A DNA stretch of 64,000 bases. Source: Vampirovibrio sp. GTDB taxonomy: Bacteria; Cyanobacteriota; Vampirovibrionia; Vampirovibrionales; JAJTHC01. Shown in pieces: positions 20,934 to 30,902 of the stretch; position 1 is the first letter of the stretch, and each line of letters starts with the position of its first letter. Location of the stretch: positions 186,001 through 250,000 of the forward strand of contig JACEUU010000003.1 in NCBI GenBank assembly GCA_024998755.1, given 5' to 3'. The position numbers were made by a program, and so were the translations under genes. The notes under the pieces are model-generated. The model worked only from the letters and a program-made list of their open reading frames with translations. It searched no databases and had not been told where the DNA came from.

Positions 20934-22010
20934 ATGATGGTAATGATTGATGATTTAATGTCGCAAATGGTCAAAGAAAATGCGAGCGATTTACATATTT
21001 CTGTGGGCTTACCCCCTGTTTTCAGAATTGATGGGCATTTGGTGCGTACGGAACACCCTGCATTATCCAAAGATGAATGCCAAAAACTATTATTTAACGT
21101 ATTAAATAACGAACAACGTAGAACCCTTGAACAAAACTGGGAGTTAGACTTTGCTTACAGTCTGCAAAACGTTGGACGTTTTCGTATTAACGTTTATCGT
21201 GAAAAAGGCAATTATGCAGCTGCGTTGCGGTCTATTAAAAGCGACCCTCCTACGTTGGAAAATCTAGGTCTGCCTGCAATTGTTCGGGAACTTTGCCATA
21301 AGACCAAAGGATTAATTTTAGTTACGGGGCCTACGGGTTCGGGTAAATCTACCACGCTGGCGGCGATGGTTGATTATATCAACAACAATTTTGCGCATCA
21401 CATTTTGACGATTGAAGACCCTGTGGAATTTATTCATCGCTCTAAACGGAGTGTTATTCACCAACGGGAATTGGGTGCAGATACGAAAAGCTTTACCCAT
21501 GCATTGAAATCTTCCTTACGGGAAGACCCTGACGTTATTTTGTTGGGCGAACTTCGAGATTTGGAAACGATTGGTTTGGCTATGACGGCTGCGGAAACGG
21601 GCCACTTGGTTATGGGCACGTTGCACACCTCTAGTGCGGCTCAAACAATTGATAGGGTGGTGGATGTTTTCCCTCCGGCACAGCACCAGCAAATTCGGGT
21701 TCAGCTTTCGGCTTCTTTGGTGGCGGTTATGTCTCAGGTGCTGATGCCGAAGCTAGATGAAATGGGTCAACCTTCAGGCCGAGTTATGGCTCAAGAAATT
21801 ATGGTTACCAATTCGGCGGTGGCTAACTTGATTCGCGAAGGTAAGACGCCTCAAATGTATTCATCTATTCAGACGGGTGCTTCTTTGGGCATGACGACGA
21901 TGGAAAATAGCCTTTACCAGTTACTGTGCGACCGTAAAATTTCCCGGGAAGATGCGATGATAAAATCTACTCGTCCGGAAGAATTGAAACGCCTCTTGGG
22001 TGAACGCTAG
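20934..22010 (+). CDS. pilT: Type IV pilus retraction ATPase PilT
   Basis: LILVTGPTGSGKSTTLAAMVDYIN, TIEDPVEFIH, GELRDLETIGLAMTAAETGHLVMGTLHT. Confidence 0.94.
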   Translation: MMVMIDDLMSQMVKENASDLHISVGLPPVFRIDGHLVRTEHPALSKDECQKLLFNVLNNEQRRTLEQNWELDFAYSLQNVGRFRINVYREKGNYAAALRSIKSDPPTLENLGLPAIVRELCHKTKGLILVTGPTGSGKSTTLAAMVDYINNNFAHHILTIEDPVEFIHRSKRSVIHQRELGADTKSFTHALKSSLREDPDVILLGELRDLETIGLAMTAAETGHLVMGTLHTSSAAQTIDRVVDVFPPAQHQQIRVQLSASLVAVMSQVLMPKLDEMGQPSGRVMAQEIMVTNSAVANLIREGKTPQMYSSIQTGASLGMTTMENSLYQLLCDRKISREDAMIKSTRPEELKRLLGER

Positions 22011-22030
22011 GGGGTTGGTTACTACCCCCT

Positions 22031-22312
22031 CTACCTTGGGGAGAGGGCTGGGGTGAGGGCTTTCGCTTTCCGTTTTGATGCCTTCACGACGGTGGGCATC
22101 AGCGGTTTCACCAATGCTTCGTAGCGTTCAAACAAAAACTGAACCCGCTCTAATTCTGAAGTAAACGCCTTTTTGCCATAAGCCCCATCGACTGCTTTAT
22201 CTAGGGCTTGATGAGCTTTTAGTAAGTCTGGAGGCATGGTTAGCGGGTTGTACAAATCCGCCAAGGTATTGCCACGGTCTAAAAACGGTTGACGGGCATT
22301 TAACGGTGAGAA
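22031..22312 (-). pseudogene. C-terminal remnant of an MmeI-like (type IIL) restriction-modification protein
   Basis: Frame extends upstream of the listed ORF: SPLNARQPFLDRGNTLADLYNPLTMPPDLLKAHQALDKAVDGAYGKKAFTSELERVQFLFERYEAL. Confidence 0.7.
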
Positions 22313-22345
22313 TTTTCTTGTATTAGATTAGGGTGTAATGTAGAA

Positions 22346-23155
22346 TTGGTTATTAAACGCTCTACTAAAAAAGGACTTGCAATGACTACCTCTAACTATG
22401 GTTTATCCTTTATCTCTGATACAGATCTGTTTCAACACACTAAAAAAACAATTGATATCTACTTAAGCTCTGCCTTAGAAAAGAAGTCATTGAAAGCACT
22501 TTCTAAAAACATATTAGACCCCATTAAATTAACATTTGATAAATTAGTCTTTAATGCCAGTGATGAAAGCATTATTACTAGCGAAATTCTCAGGCAAATT
22601 GATAAAACAAACACAAACCAAATTGGCTATTTTAATCAACATATTTTTAAATATGTCCAAGGTGTTTCATCTAATTGGCAAGTACCTGCTAAGGGGTGGG
22701 ATATTGAAAACGCCGAATTGAAAATATTCTGCGAGATGAAGAACAAGCATAATACCATGAATTCTTCATCTTCACAAAAAACCTACATCCGAATGGCTTC
22801 AAAAATCAATGCAGAACCTTCCGCTTACTGCTACTTAGTCGAAATAATTGCTGTTAAATCTCAAGACATCACTTGGAACATTAGAGTCGATGACTTCTCT
22901 CACTCTGACAAGAGAATCCGCCGAATTTCCATCGACAAATTTTATGAATTAGTAACAGGGCAAAGCAATGCTTTTGCTCAACTATGTACAGTATTACCGA
23001 CCGTATTAAGTGATATTGTTACTAGCTATTCAACGGCAGAGAATACCACAGCCTCTATTTTAAAAGATCTGTCTGAAATTCATCCTCATTTTTTAACCGC
23101 TCTCTATCGTCATGCCTTTAAAACATATGAAGGGTTTGGTAGCTTTGAATGTTAA
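22346..23155 (+). CDS. Type II restriction endonuclease, Eco47II-like
   Basis: AELKIFCEMKNKHNTMNSSSSQKTYIRMASKI motif; overlaps start of adjacent C5 methyltransferase. Confidence 0.75.
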   Translation: MVIKRSTKKGLAMTTSNYGLSFISDTDLFQHTKKTIDIYLSSALEKKSLKALSKNILDPIKLTFDKLVFNASDESIITSEILRQIDKTNTNQIGYFNQHIFKYVQGVSSNWQVPAKGWDIENAELKIFCEMKNKHNTMNSSSSQKTYIRMASKINAEPSAYCYLVEIIAVKSQDITWNIRVDDFSHSDKRIRRISIDKFYELVTGQSNAFAQLCTVLPTVLSDIVTSYSTAENTTASILKDLSEIHPHFLTALYRHAFKTYEGFGSFEC

Positions 23156-24450
23156 TAATAAATGACATTGTGAATGATAGTGTTTTAGCAGATATATTAT
23201 CTATCTCTAAAACGAATCTAAAACAGTGGATTAAAAACAAAAAAATCATCCCCTTATTCTGTCAAGAAGGTACTGCATTTTTTTCTTTACAAGCCTTGAA
23301 AAATTTTGAGCCAGTCTCTGCTTTATTAAATTCTAACTGGTCTATTCAAACCCAAATAAAACCGAATAGAGGTTATTCCTCTATTGAACTTTTTGCAGGT
23401 GCAGGGGGCATGGCATTAGGCATGGAAAAAGCAGGCTTAGATGCTTGTATTTTGAACGAAGTAGATAAAGCAGCTTGTAAAACACTAAGAAAAAATCGTC
23501 CGCATTGGAATATCTCGGAACAAGATATAAGGGAAGTAGATTTTAACGCTTATGAAGGCGTAGATTTTGTAGCTGGCGGATTTCCTTGTCAGGCTTTTTC
23601 ATATTCTGGTAAAAAACTAGGATTTGAAGATGTTCGTGGAACGCTATTTTTTGAGTTTGCTAGAGTCATCAAAGAAACACAACCCAAAGTCCTTCTAGGT
23701 GAAAATGTTAGAGGGTTACTAACACATGATAATGGTAATACGCTGTCTTCTATAAAATCAATCATTGCAGAATTAGGCTATACATTGATTGAGCCTAAAG
23801 TGCTAAAAGCGATATTCTATGGCGTACCACAAAAAAGAGAACGACTTTTTTTAGTGGGTATCCGAAATGACTTATTACCCTATGCCAGTTATGAATGGCC
23901 CAGTTGTTATTCAAAAATACTAACGATTAAAGATGTTTTAAAAGCAGGTGAACTATATAGCGAAGATGTCCCAAAATCAATAGGGCAAGTCTACCCAAAA
24001 CGAAAAGCTGAAATCATGCAACTGGTACCTGAAGGAGGTTACTGGAAGGATCTTTCCGACGAATTACAACAAGAATATATGCGTGGAAGTTACCATTTAG
24101 GAGGAGGCAAAACGGGTTTAGCTCGTAGATTATCATGGAATGAACCCTCTTTAACTTTGACTTGTGCCCCTGCTCAAAAACAGACGGAACGTTGTCATCC
24201 GACAGAAACACGCCCCTTAACCGTCAGGGAATATGCGAGAATTCAAACGTTCCCTGATGAATGGATTTTTGAAGGTTCTTTAACAGACCAGTACAAACAG
24301 ATTGGTAATGCAGTGCCTGTTAATTTAGCTTATGCTATGGGATTAAGTATTGTGAAACTATTAAATACGATTGAAAACAATAAATCCTTACAACGTATAA
24401 TTAAAACAGGCGAAACAGAAGCAATTCAGCTATCTTTGGGGGTTGTTTAA
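23149..24450 (+). CDS. DNA (cytosine-5-)-methyltransferase with N-terminal HTH-like extension
   Basis: IELFAGAGGMALGMEKAG, GGFPCQAFSYSGK, GENVRGLL, QKRERLFLVGIR, QIGNAVPVNLAYAM. Confidence 0.92.
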   Translation: MLIINDIVNDSVLADILSISKTNLKQWIKNKKIIPLFCQEGTAFFSLQALKNFEPVSALLNSNWSIQTQIKPNRGYSSIELFAGAGGMALGMEKAGLDACILNEVDKAACKTLRKNRPHWNISEQDIREVDFNAYEGVDFVAGGFPCQAFSYSGKKLGFEDVRGTLFFEFARVIKETQPKVLLGENVRGLLTHDNGNTLSSIKSIIAELGYTLIEPKVLKAIFYGVPQKRERLFLVGIRNDLLPYASYEWPSCYSKILTIKDVLKAGELYSEDVPKSIGQVYPKRKAEIMQLVPEGGYWKDLSDELQQEYMRGSYHLGGGKTGLARRLSWNEPSLTLTCAPAQKQTERCHPTETRPLTVREYARIQTFPDEWIFEGSLTDQYKQIGNAVPVNLAYAMGLSIVKLLNTIENNKSLQRIIKTGETEAIQLSLGVV

Positions 24451-24530
24451 ACCCTAAACTACCCTTCGGAAATAGCCCCGCCTAGCAAGTGGCTACAGCA
24501 GTTTAAGCCCCCTCCCCACTCAGAGTAATT

Positions 24531-24950
24531 TCATCTAGGCAATTCCGCTAGTGGAAAGGCGGTTTCGGTTTGTTCTTCTAAATCATGCACCACAAAGCAT
24601 TGAAAATCAGAAATAATAATCAATCGGGGATATTCTTTATCGCTCAGGCTATGCAGGTATTCAAAGGCTTGTACACTAGCTTTATCCAGCGGTTGTCCTG
24701 CAGATTTATGTTCGGCTAGTAGCATTCCCGGCCAAAACAAGTCGATACGTCCGTCGTTTTTAGCCAGCCGTTGGGCGGAACGTTCAAAAATACCGCCTAC
24801 TTTCCGGCGGTTTAACCCGAACATATTGAAAAAGTCGTTCCAGAAGCTTTGGGCTTCGGCTCGTTCGCTGTCTTCGGCTTCCCATGTTTTGACAAAGTGG
24901 TGGGCGTTGGCTTTAATTTCAGCGATTGAAAGTTGGGTGGTCATCATCAT
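24531..24950 (-). pseudogene. N-terminal remnant of an MmeI-like (type IIL) restriction-modification protein
   Basis: ERAEAQSFWNDFFNMFGLNRRKVGG...IDLFWPGMLLAEHKSAGQPLDKA...FPLAELP, then stop; same strand and correct order relative to the C-terminal remnant. Confidence 0.75.
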
Positions 24951-25137
24951 GTTTTTAGAAAAGCCTTTGGCGTTAGAAAGTTATGTTATACATCTTTTCA
25001 TCATACCCAAAAACACTGTTCCCGACCATCCCTTTTGGGTTTCCTTTCAACTTGATTTTCTGGTAAGAATTCAAGTGCTTCTTGAAATAATTCCTTAAAA
25101 TCAAGTGGTTCTTGAATAACTGGCAAACAATCAAATT

Positions 25138-26013
25138 TTAGGCTTGTTCCCTAACGAAATTTTGCCAAGTGTTGTGCATTAATTCGGCAATGGTCATTAG
25201 CCCAATCCCACCGGGTACGGGGGTAATTGCTTGGCATACAGGTAAAACGGCTTCAAAATCAACATCGCCCACCAGCTTTTGCGTTTCTGCGTGTCTGTTA
25301 ATCCCCACATCCACCACCACCGCTGAATCCTTGACTCCACTGGGTTTCAGCCATTGCGGTATGCCAATAGCAACTACTAAAATATCGGCTTGCTTCGTAA
25401 TTTCTTCAATATTGGGGGTTTTGCTATGGCAAATGGTAACCGTCGCATCTGCTTGTAGTAACAATTGCCCCATTGGTTTCCCCACAATATTGGAACGCCC
25501 AATAACCACGGCGTGTTTGCCCGCTATAGGTATATTATAATGGGCTAACAACCGCATTACGCCTGCAGGTGTACACGGCACGGCAAAAGGCGTTTGCCCT
25601 GCTAACAACAACCCCAAATTCTGCGGATGAAAGCCATCAACATCTTTTTCGGGTAAAATAACCGATTGAAATTCACTGGGTTGTAGATGGGCTGGTAGCG
25701 GCAGTTGTAGCAACACGCCATGCACATTGGTATCAGCGTTTAAGGCTTCTAAACAAGCTAATAACGCTTCTTTCGGGGTTTCAGCGGGCAATCGATGAAT
25801 TTCAGAATGAAACCCTAGTTCTTTCGCCACTTTAGCTTTTTTGTTCACATAAACTTGGCTAGCAGGGTTACTACCTACCTGCACCACCGCCAAACCTGGT
25901 ATAGCGTGCGATTGTGGCTGTTGTGCCTGAAAAGCTTCCCACTGGCTTTTAACGCAAGCCAATAAAGCATCTGCAACCGGCTTACCTTCAAGTAACAAGG
26001 GGGTATGTATCAT
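25138..26013 (-). CDS. folD: Bifunctional methylenetetrahydrofolate dehydrogenase/cyclohydrolase
   Basis: VQVGSNPASQVYVNKKAKVAKELGF, VIGRSNIVGKPMGQLLL, TPVPGGIGLMTIAELM. Confidence 0.95.
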   Translation of the reverse strand: MIHTPLLLEGKPVADALLACVKSQWEAFQAQQPQSHAIPGLAVVQVGSNPASQVYVNKKAKVAKELGFHSEIHRLPAETPKEALLACLEALNADTNVHGVLLQLPLPAHLQPSEFQSVILPEKDVDGFHPQNLGLLLAGQTPFAVPCTPAGVMRLLAHYNIPIAGKHAVVIGRSNIVGKPMGQLLLQADATVTICHSKTPNIEEITKQADILVVAIGIPQWLKPSGVKDSAVVVDVGINRHAETQKLVGDVDFEAVLPVCQAITPVPGGIGLMTIAELMHNTWQNFVREQA

Positions 26014-26022
26014 GACTAAACC

Positions 26023-27432
26023 CTAAGCTGAAGGCACAGCATTTTTAAAAGCCGAAGCCACCGTTAAATCAACGGATTCTTCCTTAAATGCAGTTGTGGT
26101 GGTCATTGTACCCTCTTTTTCAGCAGCAACCATAATGGCAGATTCTGCTTCTTCTTCAGCACTACCAAACCGACGCATTTTATCGTCATCAAATTGTCCT
26201 TCCCAACGAGCAACCACCGCCGTAGCCACGCAATTACCCACCAAGTTGACAGACGTTCTACCCATATCCAAGAAGTGGTCGACCCCTAAAATAACGGCAA
26301 CGCCTTCAATAGGCAACCCAAATTGAGTTAAGGTACTAGCCAAAATAACCAAAGAAGCCCGCGGCACTGCGGCAACCCCTTTGCTGGTTAGCATCAACGT
26401 GCCCATAATCAGCAATTGCTTACCAAAATCTAATTCAACACCGGCCATTTGAGCCACAAACAAAGTAGCTAACGCTAAGTAAAGTGTACTGCCATCTAAA
26501 TTAAAGCTATAACCTGTTGGCATAACAAATGAAACAATATGCTTAGGCACACCAAAACGTTCCATAATAGACATTGCCTTAGGAAGGGCAGATTCTGAAT
26601 TGGCGGTAGAAAAGGCAATCAAGAACGGCTCGCGAATAGCGGAAAGCATCCGTAAAAATGGCACTTTAATAATAGAACAAGTAGTAACCAATACCAACAA
26701 AACGAATACGGCTAAAGCCAAATACAAAGACCCTGTCAGCTTGGCGTAAGTGGTTAAAATGCCTAACCCATGACTACCAATGACCGAAGCAATAGAAGCA
26801 AAAACGCCTAATGGGGCAAATGCCATAACATAACCAACAAACTTGAACATCACTTCGCCTAAGGCTTCAAGCCCTTTTAAAACGGGCTTGCCTTTATCGC
26901 CAGCCGCCATAATAGCTAATGCGAAAAAGACGGAGAATAAGACAATTTGCAGTACATTGCCTTCAGACATGGCTTGAACGATACTGGTAGGCACCATGCC
27001 CACAAAGGTATCCATAAACCCATGATGAGCAACGACACCAGCATTTTGGGTTATTTGAGCTAGTTCCGCCGCATTATTACCCCCTAGTGCCATGTTAAAC
27101 CCAGCACCGGGCTTCAGATAATTACCCGCTAGCAAACCGATAGCCAAAGCAACCGTGGTTGCAATTTCAAAATAAACAATCGTTTTTACGCCCAGTGTAC
27201 CCACTTTTTTCTTGTCGCCCGCACCAGCAATACCCACCACTAAGGTGGAAAACAACAAGGGGGCAATCAGCATTTTAATCATATGTAAAAACATGGTAGA
27301 TAAAGGCTTAACAGCAATAGCCCAAGCAGGAGCAACCACCCCAAGAACCACACCTAAAATAAGACCAATAAAAATTTGGACGGTTAAGCTGAGCTTTGGA
27401 AGCTTCGGCATGGCCTGAGACAATAACGTCAT
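26023..27432 (-). CDS. Dicarboxylate/amino acid:cation symporter (DAACS family)
   Basis: FSTANSESALPKAM, VMPTGYSFNLDGSTLYLALATLFVAQ, DHFLDMGRTSVNLVGNCVATAVVARWEG. Confidence 0.92.
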   Translation of the reverse strand: MTLLSQAMPKLPKLSLTVQIFIGLILGVVLGVVAPAWAIAVKPLSTMFLHMIKMLIAPLLFSTLVVGIAGAGDKKKVGTLGVKTIVYFEIATTVALAIGLLAGNYLKPGAGFNMALGGNNAAELAQITQNAGVVAHHGFMDTFVGMVPTSIVQAMSEGNVLQIVLFSVFFALAIMAAGDKGKPVLKGLEALGEVMFKFVGYVMAFAPLGVFASIASVIGSHGLGILTTYAKLTGSLYLALAVFVLLVLVTTCSIIKVPFLRMLSAIREPFLIAFSTANSESALPKAMSIMERFGVPKHIVSFVMPTGYSFNLDGSTLYLALATLFVAQMAGVELDFGKQLLIMGTLMLTSKGVAAVPRASLVILASTLTQFGLPIEGVAVILGVDHFLDMGRTSVNLVGNCVATAVVARWEGQFDDDKMRRFGSAEEEAESAIMVAAEKEGTMTTTTAFKEESVDLTVASAFKNAVPSA

Positions 27433-27801
27433 ATACAGAAAACCTCTATCAATAAATTTGCACTAAAAATTGTAGACAATGAACTTATGTTTGCAGAAAC
27501 GACAAAAAATGAGGAAGGATGCTAACACAAAGCACCAAAAATTAAATACTTAACTATAAAATAACAAAAAAACAGGCATGAAAGCGAATTTTAAAGGGTT
27601 TTCAGCTGTAAATTGTTACATTCTTAACACCGTTATAAAATAGCCGTTATGCTGTTTTTTCCGTTACACACACCACAAACTACTACAATTGCTGTAGATT
27701 CCTACATTTACGCCCCAAAAAACCGTTTATATCAATAAGGAATGACCCAGAGACTCCCCAGAGACTTGAATTGAGCGGATAACACGGAGGGATTCAACCA
27801 A

Positions 27802-28815
27802 ATGTTCAATCAGCTAATACATCAGCTTCAACAATGGCTTGAACTAGGTATGCCCTTATCTTTCAATCTAACGAAAGATTATCCTTCTCAACTATGGGAT
27901 GAAGACCCGCTTGAAGCCACACTTGTTGACCCTAAGCATTCCGTTGACTATAGCTTAGTTAGCCATGAAAACGTTTATCATCCCAGAAAAAAAGACACGC
28001 TATTGTTACGCTCAGGACAGACCGTATCTAACAATCTCCTAGAAAAATTATGCCAATTCGGCATTGAAATCGCCGACTTTTGTTCGCTTAAAGAGAGGCA
28101 TTCCGGCACGCTTCACCCAATTACAGAAGAAACTATCGGGTGGTTACCTGAAAGCCACGCTGTTCTACAGAAAACAGTCGTTGTGAAATTGCCTAAAAAA
28201 ACGTCGTTTCTAGGGCTACAATTGCCCGCCCCTACTGGTATTACTTTGCCATTTAGAAGCAAGTTTGAAGAAACCTTAAAGGCTTTAAAAGCATGCCCCA
28301 TGCCCAATTTACTGGTACTAAACCCTATCCCTCAAGAACAACGGAAATTCGGGAAGTTACTGGAAGCCATTGGCATTGAATATCAGCAAATACGCCCCGT
28401 GTTTACACTTGAAACCTTGCCCTATGCTCTAACAAAATACACGCCTCATACCCTTGTAATAGACGAAGCTTGGTGGCAACACAAGGGCGAATTTCAAAAA
28501 AAATCAACTGAAGAACAACTAGAAGCGTTAAATGCATTCATTACGGATTTAACCTCCTTGTTACAAACAAATACAGAGACTGCTGCTAGTGAAGACCCGT
28601 TAAATCCACCCATGCTGTTATTTGTATTAACACCTCAAATGGCCTATAAAACCACTATTATTCAAGCATTAACCCGTTTAAACAAACTAACAACCTTTAA
28701 GGTACTATGGAAGCCCTACAAACGCCCACTGGTTAAAGAGGCGTTAAAAAAATTCCTTCAAACAACGGAAGTGCAGTTAGAACGGCGTCAAGAAGTGCAG
28801 TCTGCCGGCCGATAA
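27802..28815 (+). CDS. Hypothetical protein
   Basis: 337-aa ORF upstream of HDOD gene; no family recognised. Confidence 0.55.
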   Translation: MFNQLIHQLQQWLELGMPLSFNLTKDYPSQLWDEDPLEATLVDPKHSVDYSLVSHENVYHPRKKDTLLLRSGQTVSNNLLEKLCQFGIEIADFCSLKERHSGTLHPITEETIGWLPESHAVLQKTVVVKLPKKTSFLGLQLPAPTGITLPFRSKFEETLKALKACPMPNLLVLNPIPQEQRKFGKLLEAIGIEYQQIRPVFTLETLPYALTKYTPHTLVIDEAWWQHKGEFQKKSTEEQLEALNAFITDLTSLLQTNTETAASEDPLNPPMLLFVLTPQMAYKTTIIQALTRLNKLTTFKVLWKPYKRPLVKEALKKFLQTTEVQLERRQEVQSAGR

Positions 28816-28945
28816 CTTTTATAGTGTTTTAAATAATTTGTTTCGTAGGGGCGTGATTTACTAGCCCTACAGAGAAGTAGCAGCAATAAAACACTGTAAA
28901 AGTTGCAGTTTAACTATTGATAATCAGAAAGTTGTGTGAATACCC

Positions 28946-30043
28946 GTGTCTTCTTTTGTGCCCCATAATACGCCACCACAACCGAATATAACCGGTCGGT
29001 TTGGGCATTTTCCATCCGCAGCTAAAAACCTGCTACAACGCCGTGTGAAGGACGTACCTGCCCTACCACAAGTGGTGCACCACATACTTTCGCTCTTCGG
29101 CAAAACGGAAACTTCCACCGCCGAAATCGCCAAGATGATTTCCCTAGACCCCGGCTTAACCGCCAGAGTGTTACGCATGGTGAATTCATCCGCATACGGG
29201 TTTCAACGGCAGATTACGTCTATTCAGCACGCCATTGCGTTATTGGGCTTTACTTCCGTACAGGGCTTAGTGCTTAGTGCCAGTATTTGCAACCTATTCA
29301 AGCCATTTACCCCAAAACAGGGAAGGGTTGCCACCAACCCCACCGCTACAGGGGAAAAAAATCAGCAACCCAGTTTAAATGTGCATGATTTTTGGCGACA
29401 TTCCCTGTTGGTGGCGTTATTAGCCAAGCGTATTGCCCATTTGTACCGTATACCCAATGAGGAAGAGGTTTTTAGTGCCGCTATTTTACACGATATTGGG
29501 TATTTAATTCTGCACCACTACGCCCCAGAACTAGATATTACAGTTGCCAGAAACCTAAAACAAGCCCACTTAGCCTACGATACGGCGGAAACGCTAGAAG
29601 TGGAATCTCGATTATTAGGGTTTAACCATTGTGAATTGGGGCAGGAATTAGCCACTAAATGGAAGTTACCCCAACTGATGGCGGAAGTGATGACGTTTCA
29701 CCACGCACCGCAATTGGCTTCTGAAGGCAATAGTGCAGTGTATTGTGTGGCGTTGGCAGATTATTTGACCCAATTCCATACGGAAGATACGCCATTGATG
29801 GATAATATCACCCGAATTCAGCACTTGTATAAGCACTTAAACCCAGCGGTGGCGAGCTATTTTAGTATTGAAAGCCCTGATGATTTACGGGGGCTAATTA
29901 GCCACGAAAATCAGCTAGCTGATGAAGCCAGAGAACTTCAGTTGTTGTTTGATAGCGAAGCGATGGAAGACCCATCGGTGGAAATTTCGGGGACGGCAGT
30001 TAAAGAAGCAAAAAATCCATCGGCACACCCGCCAAGGCATTAG
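28946..30043 (+). CDS. HDOD domain protein
   Basis: LPQVVHHILSLFGKTETSTAEIAKMISLDPGLTARVLRMVNSSAYG; FSAAILHDIGYLIL. Confidence 0.88.
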   Translation: MSSFVPHNTPPQPNITGRFGHFPSAAKNLLQRRVKDVPALPQVVHHILSLFGKTETSTAEIAKMISLDPGLTARVLRMVNSSAYGFQRQITSIQHAIALLGFTSVQGLVLSASICNLFKPFTPKQGRVATNPTATGEKNQQPSLNVHDFWRHSLLVALLAKRIAHLYRIPNEEEVFSAAILHDIGYLILHHYAPELDITVARNLKQAHLAYDTAETLEVESRLLGFNHCELGQELATKWKLPQLMAEVMTFHHAPQLASEGNSAVYCVALADYLTQFHTEDTPLMDNITRIQHLYKHLNPAVASYFSIESPDDLRGLISHENQLADEARELQLLFDSEAMEDPSVEISGTAVKEAKNPSAHPPRH

Positions 30044-30187
30044 GGGTTTTATATCGATTAAAAGATTGAATGGAGTCTTCTTTCATCGATTGTCGTTTCA
30101 GGGTTTAGCTGGTGGGTGTTAAGGGGGTTCATGTTCGAGAACCCCCTTAACAATCCCCCACGAATTCAGGGGCAAGCCCCTAAAGAC

Positions 30188-30310
30188 CCCCAAAAAGCCA
30201 CCCCCCTATGCCACCAGAAGGGCATTGACGGGGGGATGCTCTTTTTGCCCCTTCGGTGGACGGAACGCATCGACGACTGCAGGGCAAACGCGATGGTCGT
30301 TCCTACTGGT
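30188..30310 (+). repeat. Interspersed repeat family B, copy 2
   Basis: GACTGCAGGGCAAACGCGATGGTCGTTCCTACTGG plus upstream shared CCACCAGAAGGGCATTGACGG. Confidence 0.7.
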
Positions 30311-30338
30311 GGACACGTTATTGAATTCTTAATTGTAA

Positions 30339-30896
30339 CTACCAACCCCTCGATTTGTAAGGAATCAATTGACCCGATTCATTTTTAGGAAGGCGAGCTA
30401 AGAGAACTTCTCTATTTTCTAGAAATCGTTTTTTAGCCCATGGTGCTATGTTAAAGGAAAAGGATAAAGAAGATCCTTCTGAAGCCCCATGATACAACAA
30501 CCCTTTTCGCTTCAAACCACCAATTACCCCATCTCTTAAGGGGAAATAATAGCAAGTCGTGTCATTAACAATATATTCTGCTAAAACGGACAATTCCTCT
30601 ATTGTCAAGTCATCAAAACATAGTTTCAACTTTTTATCCAATGCTTGCTGATCGAAGAAGTTTTTTATTGGTTTTACCATAGCCAAACCAGCACTGTACA
30701 ACATATCTGCTAAGCTAAAAAGAAAGATAGCAACAATATAGACTCTGTACTGTTCTATTAGATGCTCAATTTTCAAAAATGTAGTTGCTTGAGGGAACAA
30801 AAGAATACCTGCAACAATAAAAAGCAAAGGAACAAGGCTTCTTAATTGTTGCAAATGTTTTGGAAAATCTAAAAATTGTTCCAGCGTAGGCATCAT
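30339..30896 (-). CDS. Hypothetical membrane protein
   Basis: 185-aa ORF with two hydrophobic segments. Confidence 0.55.
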   Translation of the reverse strand: MMPTLEQFLDFPKHLQQLRSLVPLLFIVAGILLFPQATTFLKIEHLIEQYRVYIVAIFLFSLADMLYSAGLAMVKPIKNFFDQQALDKKLKLCFDDLTIEELSVLAEYIVNDTTCYYFPLRDGVIGGLKRKGLLYHGASEGSSLSFSFNIAPWAKKRFLENREVLLARLPKNESGQLIPYKSRGW

Positions 30897-30902
30897 TAAA
30901 TC

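Noticed and set aside
22031-22060. C-terminal TPALSPR of ORF 22031-22264 as real protein
   Set aside because: Encoded by a common GGGGAGAGGGCTGGGGTGAGGG intergenic repeat; supports pseudogene status.
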